The notes beneath the pieces are model-generated. The model saw only the letters and a list, made by a program, of their open reading frames with translations. It was not told the origin of the DNA and ran no database searches. Of a stretch of 64,000 nucleotides of DNA, positions 1 through 12,623 are shown piece after piece. Both the position numbers and the translations under genes were made by a program. The DNA is from Megascapheus bottae. Its lineage: Eukaryota > Chordata > Mammalia > Rodentia > Geomyidae. Each line of letters begins with the position of its first letter. The first letter of the stretch is position 1. The stretch lies in the NCBI GenBank assembly GCA_024803745.1, contig JANJXV010000004.1, forward strand, positions 52,828,358 through 52,892,357, written 5' to 3'.

Positions 1-104
1 TTGAAATCGCTCCTTGATTTTTCTATTTGATTTATTTGTACTTAGTATTCATTATTTATACTTATTACTCATTATTTACACTTATTCATTATTAATTACT
101 ATTT

Positions 105-295
105 GGGGCATTCTATGGATTGAACTCAGGTCTAGCAAGAAAGGCACACTATTTCTTAAGCCTAACCTCCCACCATTAGCCGTAGTATGTTAGGTAGGGT
201 TGTGCTTTATGCCTGGGCCAGCTCGGGCTTTGATCTTCCTACTTGCCCTTTCTGGTATGACAGGGGATGCCAGGCATGTGCTGCTGAAAACACAC
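105..295 (-). mobile_element. Degenerate tRNA-type/7SL-type SINE, minus strand
   Basis: Positions 105-182 read on the minus strand as an ID-like (tRNA-Ala-derived) monomer, recognisable from the complement of the B-box region (ggattgaactcagg) and the end of the A-box region. Positions 205-295 resemble the complement of the 7SL-like left monomer seen intact at 51162. Divergence is high, so the boundaries are approximate. It could be two separate old insertions. Confidence 0.45.
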
Positions 296-584
296 CATTG
301 TGTTTCCCCTGTAGCTTAGACAACCGGCTCACAACACTTGAGCAACACTGTGTCTTCCAAACTCTTCTGCCACAATCCACCAATCTCTACCTCCCAAAAA
401 CGAGTACCATAAGCCTGAGTCATTACTCCCAGTTTAACTTGCTTTTTAAACCATAAAAAATCCCATTGTATATACAAATATCCTACTACGCAAAGTGATG
501 AGATATGTAGTTAGGAAAAAATTCCTGCAGTAAATTAAATTAATATATCCAGCATTTCACACTTACCCTTTCTTCTCTCTTCTC

Positions 585-1245
585 TTCACCTTACCCCATG
601 GCAAATGCTGTTAAAATCTACTCATTTTACAAGAATATGGAACACAAGTTTACAGTTTTGAGTCATCATGTTGTACAATAGATCTTTACTTTGTTTTTCC
701 TCTACATAATGCTACTTCAGACCCTTACATACATCTCTGGCTTCCTGTTCCACTCACCCCTGGCGCTCTCCCTCCCTCCCTCCCCCCCTCTCTCTTCCTC
801 CCTTCCTCCCCCCACCTCTCTCCATCGCTCTCCCTCTCTCCCACTCTCCCTCTCCCTCTCTCTCCCCACCTCTCTCCCCATATCTCATTTTCTATGTATT
901 CTACATATAAGTGAGATCACACTTGGAAAGGTCTCTCCACATATTTCTTATTTCACTTAGCACTTACCCTTTATGTTCATCCATCAAAGCCAATTGCAAA
1001 ATCTCATTCTTTTTTTTTTAAAAAGAGGAATAGTATTTTGTTGTGAATATCTACCACAGTTTACTCATTTGTCATTCAACAAGCCCTTGACTTATTTCTT
1101 TACCTTGGCTATTTCGTGAATGATGATGCAATAAACATGAGCAAGCAGTTATTTTTGCCAGTTTGTGGTTTCATTTTCTTTGGATGTAGGCCTGAAGAGA
1201 GAATTCCGGGTCTTTCATCTTCATAATTTCAAATGTATAGTACTG
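585..1245 (-). mobile_element. Ancient L1 3' end (L1M-like), minus strand
   Basis: Read on the minus strand, this holds the end of ORF2 and the 3' UTR of an old mammalian L1. Recognisable pieces are the complement of the ORF2 tail (tgatgatgcaataaacatgagc near 1120, and the cataagtgagatcaca-like stretch near 905) and the 3' UTR stretch near 668 (catgttgtacaatagatc). It is much more diverged than the L1 copies at 45919 or 51656 and has no usable ORF. A CT-rich expansion (755-885) sits where old L1 3' UTRs carry a C-rich tract. Confidence 0.65.
755..885. repeat. CT-rich low-complexity tract
   Basis: This is pyrimidine-rich sequence of mixed ccctccc and ctctcc units on the plus strand, inside the ancient L1. 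ORFs predicted here are low-complexity Ser/Leu/Pro translations and not proteins. Confidence 0.85.
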
Positions 1246-1419
1246 GTTAACTAGCTTGTTTCCTGAGGTTTATCAGGCATAACTTCTGGAATATCTTCCA
1301 TAGTTTCAACCTACACATCTAGGGAATCAGACTTCTCATTCTCTCAAAACCATCTCCTAGTTTCCCACATTTCTCTATTTAAAATTTCAGTCATTTCACC
1401 TGTAGCAAAATTTTTGATT

Positions 1420-2150
1420 TAGCCCTCATCTCAGCAGCCCCTACCAGCTGTTACCCACCATTGTCATGTCTGATTTTGGCAATCTGTCTTGCTTATTTCC
1501 TTTAAATTTCAAGCCCCATCACAAACAACCTATTTCAGCTCCTTTTTGTTTTACACTAAGCTATTGTAAAAAAAAAAAAAAAAGTCCTAACTTGGTTGCC
1601 TACTCTATCCCATGCCAATCTACTCTACAAACTGCTGTTAAATTATACTTTGACACAATTGCTTTGATGATATCAGCCACTCCTGCTTAAAAATGTCCAG
1701 AGTCTTTCAATTGCCAACAAGATAAAGGTAATCGGTTTAGACTGGAAATCAACGGTCTTGACAATCTCACTTGAAAGCTGCTCTTTCAGTAGGAGTTTCC
1801 TCCTATTAGCCTGTACAAACTCTCTTCAATCATAGTGGTTCCTATTATTTCCACATACATCTTTATGTTTCCATTCCCACGATCCTTCAACCTATCATAT
1901 TCTAACTCTTCCTCTCTTCTGAAACACACTCCATAACCTCTCCACCGGTTCTCCTACCATACAACTGGAGCAAATTGGTTCCCACTTCATATGAACTACA
2001 CTCCTTGTTTCCAGGCTACATGAAACCAAAGGCAGACTGGAGTGGGGGGTTCATAGAAATGAGCTTTTATTTGTCTCCTGTGCCAAATTTCAATCCATCC
2101 AAAGACCTTAGCCTTGACCTGTCCAGATTCATTCCCCATCTCAGAGGAAA
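1420..2150 (+). mobile_element. L2-like LINE relic, plus strand
   Basis: Around 1690-1790 the sequence resembles the well-known L2 segment reading roughly 'ttgccaacaagataaagg ... ggtcttgacaatctcac', followed by the C/T-rich stretch typical of L2 before its 3' end. It is highly diverged and carries a 15-base A run at 1568. The limits are approximate. An unrelated unique sequence with chance similarity is the alternative. Confidence 0.4.
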
Positions 2151-2509
2151 TAATTCTACCACCTCTCCCCCCAAAATACCCAGCTTCACAGTTGTAAGAA
2201 TGAGCAGTATGTCAGCATCCCAATCTGATGCCAGCGTCTCAATTTCTGTCTTACTCTACAAGATAGGTCTCATTCTAGGCCCAGGACCATCTCTCCTGGA
2301 CTGGGTGGCCTGGGGATAGGTAACTTGCAGAGACTCAAGATGCTTTGTGCTGTGAGGCTGCAAATATGACACTTGCATCAAGCTTAAGCTAAAACCACAA
2401 CTCAACAATCACTGCCAGAGAAGTATCACCTAACAATAATGTATCTCCAATCTCAACTAACTCCACTCTATTTATGTGAAGTAACATGTAGGGCCTGAAA
2501 AATTAAAAA

Positions 2510-2545
2510 CAAGAGGGAGGGAGGGAAAGAAGAGAGGAAAGGGAG

Positions 2546-2632
<87 letters not shown>

Positions 2633-2720
2633 GAGAGAAGGGAGGGAGGAGGGAGAGAGGTCAGGAATAAAACCAAGGAGGGAGGGAGGGAGGGAGGAAA
2701 GAAGGGAAAGAAAAAGAGAG
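2510..2720. repeat. (GA)n microsatellite in a purine-rich tract
   Basis: A nearly pure (GA)n run spans about 2548-2628 (roughly 40 units), flanked by gggag/ggaa-type purine tracts. The predicted minus-strand ORFs here are poly Ser-Leu translations of the repeat. Confidence 0.97.
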
Positions 2721-2857
2721 CGAAAATGAGCTTTCCAGGCAACAAAGACTCGGTCTACACATTTCCCAAGCACACGTTTAATTATTGTATTAAATCTCAT
2801 CAGTTTTAACTTATTTTTTTCAGAGTTTCAAATACTTTCTATTTCAAAACAATGGAG

Positions 2858-3104
2858 AAGCCACGTGCCAGTGGCTCATACCTGTATTCCTAGCTACTCT
2901 GGAGGATGAGATCTAAGGATCATAGTTCAAAGCTAGCCTGGGGAGAAAAGTCTGTGAGACTCTTATCTCTAATTAATCTCCAAAAAGCCAGACATGTGGA
3001 GTTGTGGCTCAAGTGTAAAGCACTAACCTTGAGCTTAAGAAAACAAAATGTTCAAGAATAGTGCCAAGGCCCTAAATTCAAACCCCAGGACCAGAACTGG
3101 GGGG
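2858..3104 (+). mobile_element. 7SL-type plus Geo-type dimeric SINE, plus strand
   Basis: The left half (from about 2860) matches the 7SL-like monomer seen at 51162 (gtggctcatacctgtattcctagctactc). The right half has the ID/Geo-type A box (gtggctcaagtg) and ends with the Geo tail (ccctaaattcaaaccccagg). Possible short TSDs (aatggaga) lie at both ends. The copy is complete but diverged. Confidence 0.8.
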
Positions 3105-5204
3105 AAAATGGAGAGATAGGACATGCTCTCATAATTTAATACAGTATGACTGCCACTGCTATCTGAATGCCCCGGATGTTAAAGTAAGTTTGAAAGAAGT
3201 CAAGTGATTCTAACATAGTTCCCGATGATAAGATAGACGAGACAGATAGTTTCTCTCTTTCTTTGCTCTAGTTAATAATCCTTGACAGCTGCTAATTTCT
3301 TTCCATTCAACAAGTCAATGACTAGATAGTTTAAACTCTAACAAAATTTCCGTATGCAAATAAAAAGCTGAGGAATATGAAATGCTTTTTTTTCTAGTAC
3401 TAAATGAGTCTATTTTCAAGTAAATAGGTAAGGACCAATAGATAGTTTGGTTTTTATTTTAATTACAGAGTTTGGACTATATAAAATTTGTGGTAATTAG
3501 AATTGAAAAAGCCTGGCCAACATAAAATAACTATATTATAAGAACCTGGAGAAATAACCACTCACCTTTTCATCCAAGGTGAGAAACAATTTATTTAAGG
3601 AAGTAAAAGCGGACGGTGATTTTGTTCATTTTTATCACCAGCATAATATACCTGGTGGAGAGAAGTCATTTTTTAATAAGTGAGCTAATAAACTTTTCGT
3701 AGTTATTTATCAGGCTATTATAGTGCAATCTCTGCTATGTATTTCAAATCCCATAACTTCTTTATTTCTTAATTTCAGAAGGTCAGCAACATAATGGAGC
3801 TGAGAATTTTCCTTCACTGCTATATTCCCAGAGCTGAAGCCTTAAACTAGATGATTTTTCTGTTAGCTCACTGCACAGTACAAATTACTAATCAACAGAA
3901 AAGGAACTCCCAGTTGCATAATTTTTACATTAATTTCTCCAGCTATATGCCCTGTGTTCAATAGTCTGAGTCAGATTTCTCTTAGTGTTACATTTTTTCC
4001 TAGAAATTGATATCAAATGCAAATCCCCTGGCAATATTTAGGATAATAGATGAGAGGGCCAGGGTGAAGATTATCGAGATCTTTCCATGGTCCTTCAATC
4101 AAAATGAAGTTAATAATGAACTCAATGCCTGGTAAAGTACATAATTTGTCTCAGCAAACAAACACAAGAAGAGTAGCAGTTTCTCTTGAATGATGTGGCT
4201 TATGCATAAAGAATACCCATTACAGACAAGTCACAATCCTGAATAAGCTATCTAGTGATTAGAACTCTTTTTACTTTATTATTTATTATTTTTTAATGTT
4301 GATAACTAGCTCATTTCTACAGCTGATTAGTGCTGAAGCTTATTGTACCTCATTAAGTCACCAACACTACTTCCTAAGACACATCCAACAGAATTAAGTC
4401 TTGTTGACTTCATTCTGAAGCCTTGATTATAAATCTCATAAATACGTTTTGTTGTCTTCTTTCGCTTTTCTTCCCCTCAAATTTTGCTGTCATCTCTATA
4501 TAGCTGTCATAACATATCTATTTTGAAGGAAGAAGGAGGACAATCTGCTTTTATCTATGATGACAATTCTTAATCTAGTGAAAAAAATCTACTTCAAAAT
4601 ATAGACAATAAAGCAAATTAATAATTTGCTTACTTTTCTATTTTACATGAGTAAGGGTTGGGTGTGAGTTTCCTCATTGTTTTAGTGATTGTGTAGAGGT
4701 GAAAGCACTCAATTTTGGGGATAATTTTCCTTGTTAAACTACAGTGAAAACTGCTACTGATAAGAAAGGAAGCTTTATCATCTATCAACTAGATGACTAC
4801 AATATCCACCATGAACATGATTAAAGTCATAATTATTTATGAACAGTATGTTTCTGTTTGTTAATGGAGGACAACAATAACAGAAAATAAGAAGTCCTTT
4901 TTCAAATTATGTTCCCATTTATAGGATGAGACACTAAAGCCATTTGTCTCCTTGTAATTTAGTTCGAATAAGTGGTGCATGCAGTATAGTTAGGTCCTAA
5001 AATGAAACTACTTAACTCATTAGAATCCCTTGGATGACATAGCACTGGAAGTTGAAACAACCTTAAAAAACAACTATCACATATTTATCAACCAAATGCT
5101 TTTTATTACTTCACTTACCTATCCAGACGTATATAAATACTGATAGAAGCTAACTTAGAAAGAAATTCTTTATTAGGCAGGATGAACTGCAAACAATATG
5201 AACA
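3105..5204. other. Unique AT-rich noncoding sequence
   Basis: I see no recognisable repeat, coding exon or RNA gene in this 2.1-kb stretch. It is CpG-poor and AT-rich, with stop codons scattered in all frames. Confidence 0.6.
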
Positions 5205-5385
5205 GTAATAACAGCTAATAGTAGTTACCCACTTAGTATATATCACCTATTCTTTTAGTAACATTGCCACAATAAGTTTTATTAGCATATTCATGTTACA
5301 GATGAGGCATAGTGGTTTGCCAGGATACAAGTCAGAACTGTGAGACTGGAACTCCTATGCCACACCATATCTGGAGGAGTGATGT
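5205..5385 (-). mobile_element. MIR-like SINE relic, minus strand
   Basis: The minus strand shows a MIR-type order. On the plus strand this appears as 'acttagtatatatcacctatt', then 'gttacagatgaggcatagtgg', then a degraded tRNA-end region. It is ancient, diverged and has no TSD. Confidence 0.5.
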
Positions 5386-6903
5386 ATCTTCTTGTAGGTT
5401 GTATTTTCTATATGACCCTGCTACTCACACACACAAAACTTCTTAAAGAAACATGTACTCATATACTTGGTTCAAAAAAAAAACATCTGATCTCTAATTC
5501 CATAAATATTGCACCTACATTATGGTTGGTTGTACACTAGTTACCAGCGTTGGACTTTGGGTTCTTTTTCTCTTTCAGGACTTGCTGAGCCTTGCTTTTG
5601 CTCATTGACTGGAGCTTTATGGCCTGAGCCATGCTTCCAACCCCCAAGGGTTGAACTTTTGGAAAAAACACAGAGCCTGCCCTAAAGGACCTTAAATCTC
5701 AAGTCACAACACCCAGCTCCATCATGGAACTATAAAACGCTTCGTTATAGTTTATTTCTGTTGCTGAGTCTCCGCATTCTTCTCTTCTGGAAATCCAAGT
5801 ATTCAGCCTAACCACCCCTGAAAACACTCTCCATGATACCTGCATAATTTTATTTTACACTTGCATCTCCTCTGTATCTTGATTTTAATATTGTTTAGGA
5901 TGTTTCATGGTCCATTCTTTTCTTACCACCTGCACCATTTCTGTTTAGAGCTACCAAGAGGAACACCCCCAGAACTCTTACACACATTTTTCAGGATCTC
6001 TTTCTTCATGTTCTTTTGTCTGTTCTCCTAATCCAAAGACGAATTTACGAATGACAATTTTATTCATAACTCATTTAAGCAACCATTGCTAGTGGCTATT
6101 GTATTTTCCAGTTCCTTCCTATATACTGGCATTAATATCACCAGCTTTTTTTTAGCTTCAATATCCATTAAAATGTATCACTTTATTTAATACAATTAAC
6201 AAAAATTCACTTTCTGATTAATTGGTTACATTTAATCTAATCATAATTTTGCCAGATGAACCAAGACTAAGATAGCACATAGAGGAATCAAAACTAAGAC
6301 AGTAGGTAGAAGAATGAAGGCAAAGATAGAAAGTACACCTAAGCAAAGTTCTCCTACACCCACATAAGCACCCTTGAAGGGAGAGGCATCAGAAAAGAGG
6401 AAAGGGAAGCTGAAAGAGGAGATGGGTGAATAGTAGAGACCATAACAACTATTTCAAATTTTATGTGGACACAAGCTTCACAACTACAAAATGACAAACA
6501 AGATTCATTGTTAACTCCTCCTAAGTAACTTTTCTGAGAAAGCTTCTGTAAACTATTTTTCAAAAATAAATGAATTACAAATTAATTAGAAATTTATAGA
6601 AAGAAATTATTCTGTTGTGTCCTCATTGCATTTAGGAGACCTTTGGTCTCTACCACCTGAAACAACAGAACACAACAGAGGACCTCCTGGGCTGTTTTTT
6701 GGGCCCTGTAAGTAGTAATAACTATGAGTAAGGACCTTGGTAGAAATAAATCCAATGTCTAGATGATGATTCAAGTGGCATGATTCACAAAGCACCCACC
6801 CGAGTATAAAACTTTAAATAAATAAATCAGAAAGTTGAGACTTTATAACCACTTACTCCCATATTATCTCCAAATGGTTTTGTCAGATGCTCAGAAACAA
6901 ATC
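5386..6903. other. Mostly unique noncoding sequence
   Basis: No gene is recognised. A very degraded minus-strand Geo-like SINE may lie at about 5590-5645 (a remnant of the complement of the ttgagccacagc region), but it is too eroded to call. The rest is AT-rich unique sequence. Confidence 0.5.
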
Positions 6904-6918
6904 TTACACAATTTTTCT

Positions 6919-7064
6919 TTTTTATTGTAATTAATAGAAGGGTTACATTATATTCACCAGGTAGAAGGTGCATTACCTCACAAACATTGAAACCCTTTCT
7001 CATGTTTTGGTCCCCATTTTCCTTCCCCCACCCCTGCCCCTCATCTTGTTTTCCCCTTTCTCTA
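6919..7064 (-). mobile_element. 146-bp L1 3' stub with 15-bp TSDs, minus strand
   Basis: This is the complement of the extreme L1 3' UTR (the G-rich tract, then aagggt, then the aattacaataaaaaa end). It is flanked by perfect 15-bp direct repeats, ttacacaatttttct, at 6904-6918 and 7065-7079. It is a severely 5'-truncated target-primed insertion with no ORF sequence. Confidence 0.95.
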
Positions 7065-7834
7065 TTACACAATTTTTCTAAACATAAAAAGTTAACCACT
7101 TAAGCATAACAAAGACATTCAAGAATATAAGAGCATATTGGTTCCTCTTCAAACAGTGACACTTCTGTCCTTTTTAAGTGTTTTCATTGACCTCATTTTA
7201 GCCAGCCTCTATGCTCCCAGCATCACCCTCCACCATCATGGCAGTCTATTCATGTGTCATGGCTAAAAAAAAAACTACTATTTAACCTCTTTCTCCATTA
7301 AAATTTTCCCATGATCTTCAAGCTGGAAGCTGCCCTTTATTGAGGTTTAGATATACGTAAGTACATAAACGGGTTTGACACTTTTGACTGACTTGGCAGC
7401 TGATGTGACTGATTGGTAGCTTTTCTGCCCTCTGAAATTTCCAGTTTTTCTGAGTGTCTTGCCTAGAAAGAGGGTGACTACTTCATCCAGCATATGTTGA
7501 AAGCTGTTTCAGACATAAACATAATTGTTGATGTTTGATTTCCTTCTAACTTTTCCTCAAATGCTTTCAGATCTATCCTCTCATTTAGGGTCTAGTTTGA
7601 TGTGGGAAAAGAAAGGGAAGCCAGAGGAGAAAGAGAAAAAGAAAAGAAATGTGAGTGTCCCCCCCCAACCACCACGAGAAAGCCAGTAGATAAGAAACAG
7701 TAATTAGACTTGTGGAGAGAAGACAACTTACACTTGTGGAAAGCACACTCATTCTTAGTTTGTGTGGCATGTTTCAGCTGAAAAGTCCAAAATCTTTGTA
7801 CCCAAATTAATGAGAGTATTTGGAACATAGTCCC

Positions 7835-8030
7835 TGGATGTAAGCAAGCCTCAGTTTGAGTTTTGGCTCTGATACCTACAAGTTGTTTGACCTCAGTTTT
7901 CTCATTTCTGTAATGAGCATATAGTCTAAAAGACTATACAACACTGAGACTAATGTCATAGAGTTGTTGTAAGGATTGCAAGCATGTAAAGTTGTTTAGT
8001 GAACTAGCTAGAGTGTTGCAATCATTAGCC
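7835..8030 (+). mobile_element. MIR-like SINE relic, plus strand
   Basis: The order matches MIR: 'gagttttggctctgatacctac', then 'ttgacctcagttttctcatttctgtaatg', then 'gagttgttgtaaggatt'. It is ancient, with no TSD and approximate limits. Confidence 0.65.
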
Positions 8031-9605
8031 TGTAAATACAAATGTTTTGCCATGGTCATTTTCTCAGTGAGGTTATAGCCGTAGCTTAAACAATCTCTTC
8101 AAGAGCAATAAGAATCTTAACTGAGTTTCATCAGCTTTTTCCATATCTTTGACAACCATCCTTCCTCCTTAAAGAAATGAAAACAAAAGATGATAAAACA
8201 TAGTTTAATAACATTAAGGTAATTTAATACATTATTAACTGTCTATGTGAACCCCCCTCCCCCCCCACACACATATACACACAGTAATTCTAACTCTGAA
8301 GAAATTTCTGGACATTGCTAATGGTTCTCATATCAAAAATGCGGGTGACTCAGAACAAATCATTTAAGTATAACTAAAGATTTCATCCTAATAGAAACTT
8401 TCAGCCCCTATAGGCCCTCAACATACTTACCAATTATTTTCTTATTAAACATTTCATTTTTGCCTAGAACATACAAATATTTATTTAATAATAACTTGTT
8501 CAGAAGATAAAACTCTATGCTACAACATGGTACTGGGATTCCTATGATGTAGGCTGTTTTAGGTTTAGGATCTGCCTCAGTGTAATATCAGAATGGCTGT
8601 AGATTGCAGCACACATCACCCCATCATCATCATTCAAGGAGGTAATGCTCACTGGTAATTTTCTTTGCCCAGAATTGTTCCCACACATGCTTTAGCAACT
8701 TGCAGAGGGATCGTCCATTGTCTGCAACAGATACCTGCCTCCTGCTCAGCCCATCACTTAAAGTTCCTTTTAGCAAATGAGTTTGGCACTGTTGATACCA
8801 TTCATAGGTTGTATATATTATTTGCAGTCACTCTTACAAAAACTTGAGACCTTCCTCATCTGAAAAGACTGTCATTTGGTAGCCAGAAAACACCCAATAT
8901 TGTGCCATGTTTCTGTGCTTGCTAGCCTGGGGCTTATGTACAAAATTCAAAGCCTTTATTTCTCCTTAAATAACTGATTTATAAGTAGAAACATTGCCCT
9001 GTATTTATCTCATTAAAATATTCTAACCTCAAAAGAAACTTCATGTGTTTTCTCCATCCAACAAAGACAGGCACAGTGCCACAATCTGGTTTATAATTAA
9101 CATTGCCCAAGGACTAAACTAGTCTTTCACTTCCAGATAAAGAAAGCTTACAGAATATTGCATAAAGTCACATCAGGTTCAACACACACATTCCTCCCTC
9201 TGAAATTGAGTGCAATTATATAAAACGAAGTGCCAGATGTAGGGTTAGGATTAAATTTTCACTTACTAATTTCAAATGTGAATAACACCATTCTGGGAGT
9301 GAGGAGGTAGGAGGGAGTTAAGCATGCTAAAAACTGAAATGCTAAATCACTTCTGAAACAAAAATCTTCTTAGAAATTAATATTTGTAGCATATTTAGGT
9401 ACAATATCAAGATCAAAACTGTACCTTACTCTATGGTATTGTGTTTTATTAAAACTTGCTAGTCTTTCTTCTTTCCCAAATATCAAGTATAGCATTCAAT
9501 CTCCTCATAACCTAATAGTAGCAAGCCTAAGAAAATTACTGCTACCTTCATGGTTGTGTAAATGGAATGGAGACCAAAAAAAAAAGTTCATATGACTTAA
9601 GCAGA
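8031..9605. other. Unique noncoding sequence with a short C/CA tract
   Basis: No gene or clear transposon was found. A C-rich tract followed by short CA repeats occupies about 8251-8283. Confidence 0.55.
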
Positions 9606-9606
9606 G

Positions 9607-9787
9607 TGATGATGGCTTTGCTTATAACCTTAGCTACGAAAGAGACTGAGTTCTGAGGATGACAGTTTGAAGTTAGCCTGGGTGGGAAACATCCATGAGA
9701 CTCTTTTCTCCAATTAACCACAGACCACTAGCTTTGAACAAAAATGCTCAGAGAAAGAGCCCAGGAACTGAATCCCAAGTACTAGAA

Positions 9788-9789
<2 letters not shown>
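9607..9789 (+). mobile_element. Degraded 7SL/Geo-type SINE, plus strand
   Basis: The left half retains 'ctgaggatgacagtttgaagttagcctggg' and 'gagactcttttctccaattaacc'. The right half is shortened and ends in 'ctgaatcccaagtactagaac'. The (CA)n array begins directly at its 3' tail. Confidence 0.7.
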
Positions 9790-9838
<49 letters not shown>

Positions 9839-9877
9839 CATATATACACATATGCATATATATACAGGGCATATATA

Positions 9878-9925
<48 letters not shown>
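9789..9925. repeat. Compound (CA)n-(TA)n-(TG)n microsatellite
   Basis: A (CA)n run at 9789-9833 is followed by an imperfect tata/cata spacer, (TA)n at about 9880-9912 and (TG)n to 9925. It begins at the 3' end of a plus-strand SINE. Confidence 0.97.
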
Positions 9926-9943
9926 ACTTAAAAGTGTCAGTGT

Positions 9944-10040
9944 TGGGCTAGGAGGTGTAGTACTTGTTTAGCACAGCGAACTCTGGATTCCATCCCCAGT
10001 ATCAAAAACAAATAACAAAAATAATAATACTTTAAAAACA
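9944..10040 (+). mobile_element. ID-like SINE monomer, plus strand
   Basis: A tRNA-Ala-type monomer starts at gggctagg, with a degenerate A-box region (gtagtacttgtttagcac) and a B-box region (tggattccatccccag), followed by an A-rich tail (aacaaataacaaaaataataa). It resembles rodent ID elements. Confidence 0.75.
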
Positions 10041-10081
10041 AGTCTTAGGAACCAAATCAAGTATTCATCTGCCATAATTTT

Positions 10082-10385
10082 TAATTTTTTTTATTTTTTA
10101 TTGTAATTAGTAAAAGAGTTACATGATATTTGCCAGATAGAAGGTGCATTAATTCACATACATTGATACCCTTTCACATGTCTTGGTACCTGTATCCCTC
10201 CCCCCCCACACCCCCCACCCGTCTTGGTTTTCCCCCCTTCCCTATCAAATTTCAAATATCCAAATACAAATAAATTCAATAAATCAGATAACAAGGTGAG
10301 ATACTATACCAATATGAGATAACCAAGGGACAGCAAAGGAGATGAGAGACAACATAGTACATTAAGGACAACAATCATTCATTAT
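10082..10385 (-). mobile_element. L1 3' UTR stub, about 300 bp, minus strand
   Basis: This is the complement of the same L1 3' UTR as at 45919, in the same order: tail, aagggtaacccttt-type end, C-rich complement of the G-rich tract, then the 'gagataaccaagggacagc' region. It ends near the cattcattat motif. No clear TSD was found. Confidence 0.93.
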
Positions 10386-12623
10386 TCTTATGACATACAA
10401 TCAGAATTAAGAAATCACTCTTCCCTGCCTCAGTGCATGGCCTTATAGATACTGTATACTAAGAGGGATCATAACGATGGTACTCAGGCCTGACCCCTTA
10501 CTCTGGCTCAATATAGTGATCATCAAATGAATTTTATTATTTATACAAATCCCTAGGATCTTATTCAAAGTATATTTGGATTCAAAGATCTGAGATGGAG
10601 CCTGAACTCTACATTTCTAACTCTCATTCAGGTGTTACTGATGCAGCTGGCCCAAGAACCAGCCTTGGAAGTAGTGAGATTCTGCATTCATGCTGGTATA
10701 AGCACATAGACCAAACTATTTCTATCTCTGTCCAATTCTTGGACACACACCTCAGGATTTATATGAATCCTTTCCCCCTGGTATAACAAGGATAGCACTG
10801 AGCCTTTACAGATTTTGCTCCAGTAATTTCAGCTTTCAAAAAGCACACTCAAAATAGCTTACTGTACCCACAAGAACCCTTCAGTCTCTGAACTTGCTTC
10901 AAGACTTGTGGAAACCATCACTGTTATGTGAGGGGGGAAATGCTTTGGAAATGGAATTGAATGAGTGCTGTGTGGCATATCAATGAAGCCAGCAAGGGTC
11001 TTTTGTTATTCACTGGCTTTCTTTTTTGAGAGATTGAAATAGACTAGAAATAAAATTTACAGGTGTTCTTGCCTCAGCCGTTTCTTCTTGTGTGCACCAT
11101 GAAGTGCAGAATGCCTGTGAGCCTCAGTTTCTCCAAACATAAAATAAGATTTTTTTCCAATCAACTCTGTCAGAGTAGGATTTACAGTCTTTAGTGAAAC
11201 CTGCTGTAGAAAGATGCTATAAAAAATGTACAGTGTTCTTTTGATTATGGGTCACATCTGCACCAAGCCCAGAAACATTTTTCTAACCAAAGAAGGACTT
11301 AAGTGTTCTCCCTTCTGCACATTTTTTTCTCCTCTAATGAGGTATAGAAACTATGCAGACCATAATGACTACAGCTTAACGTGTAAGTTCAGTTACTATG
11401 TAATCTCATAAATCTCTCTTAGTCATAAGTAACTGCTAACCTCCACTTCCTCTGATATTTTATTTACCCTGTAAATCAGCTCTATTCTTTCACTTCACAA
11501 AGGAAGTTGGGAGCTCCAAATCTCCCAGGAATGTGTAAGGATGCATGCTGCTTGTGTGTGCCCAAATCCAGGAAGCTCCCTTCAGGCAGGCCACCTCCCA
11601 GGTGTTGGGTGTGGAGTTCCATCAATCACTAAGGACAGTTATGCCAGCAGAGTCCTAGGAGGTGGAGCAGGGGTGGAAACACTGAGCTAAAAATCACAGC
11701 CACCTGAGCTACTGAAACACATGTATGCAGAACAAGAATGGAATCACAGAGGTGAACACATTAGCCAAAAGAACAGTTGTTTGGCATCAAAGCTTATGTC
11801 TCACTCTATTTGGCTTTGCTTTTAATTAACTTCAGTCACACTGCTGCATGTGCACACACAGTGTGAGCTTGCACGTGGCTTCCCCTTTAGTGCAGAATTA
11901 CTTCCTCACTGGAGATTTGTCCCAGCTGGGGTGAGGTGCTGTGGCTTCCTCCTCCAAAACAAGATGCCCCAAAAGGTAAAACCAGTGACATGCTTGCTAG
12001 AGTGAAAGCATTCAATACATCCTTTTCTTCTGTCTCTCCTTCTGTTCCTGTTCAGGCCCCTTGCCCTGCATCTGATAGGAAAAGATAGGCATAAATAGAG
12101 AAGATTCTAAGAAGAAAAATTGTAACTATTTGTTCAGATTACACAGAAAACTTTTCACTTTACTCTATGAACACAAAGCAAAAAGTTATTCCAAACAGAT
12201 GTAAAGACTAGAAGACTGCAGTATAATGAAATGCAGTACCCTGAAATTTCTTACAGGTCATTTAGTATCCAATTCCATAAGATTTTAAGAAAAGATCTAA
12301 TCACACATGAAGAGAAACACTTACAATAAAACAACTTCTAATGACTCTTCCCTACTACAAGGCAAGTGAAGAGAGAATTTTTTTAAGCAAGAAAAAATTT
12401 AAAGGTGAAGGGCAAGTTGACAATGAATAGTAGTGGAGGTAAAGGGTGAATATAAGGTCAAAAGCAAGATAGAATGTGTTTTAAGATCTCTGGTACCTGG
12501 AGTTTTGTCTTGAATTTAAACTAGGATGAACTTAGAAATTTGATTAAGAAGCTCAAAATTAAACACTGAAAGAAAAAAGGTGATCTGAGAAAACTGATCA
12601 TTATTTTTTAGATATGAAATAAG
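10386..12623. other. Unique noncoding sequence
   Basis: No gene was recognised. A faint MIR-like fragment (gcctcagtttctccaaacataaaataag) lies at about 11110-11160. Several short ORFs are present, but they lack codon structure or homology that I can recognise. Confidence 0.5.

Noticed and set aside
9944..10040. A functional tRNA-Ala gene
   Set aside because: The element has an A-rich tail and lacks the paired acceptor and anticodon stems; it is an ID-type SINE.
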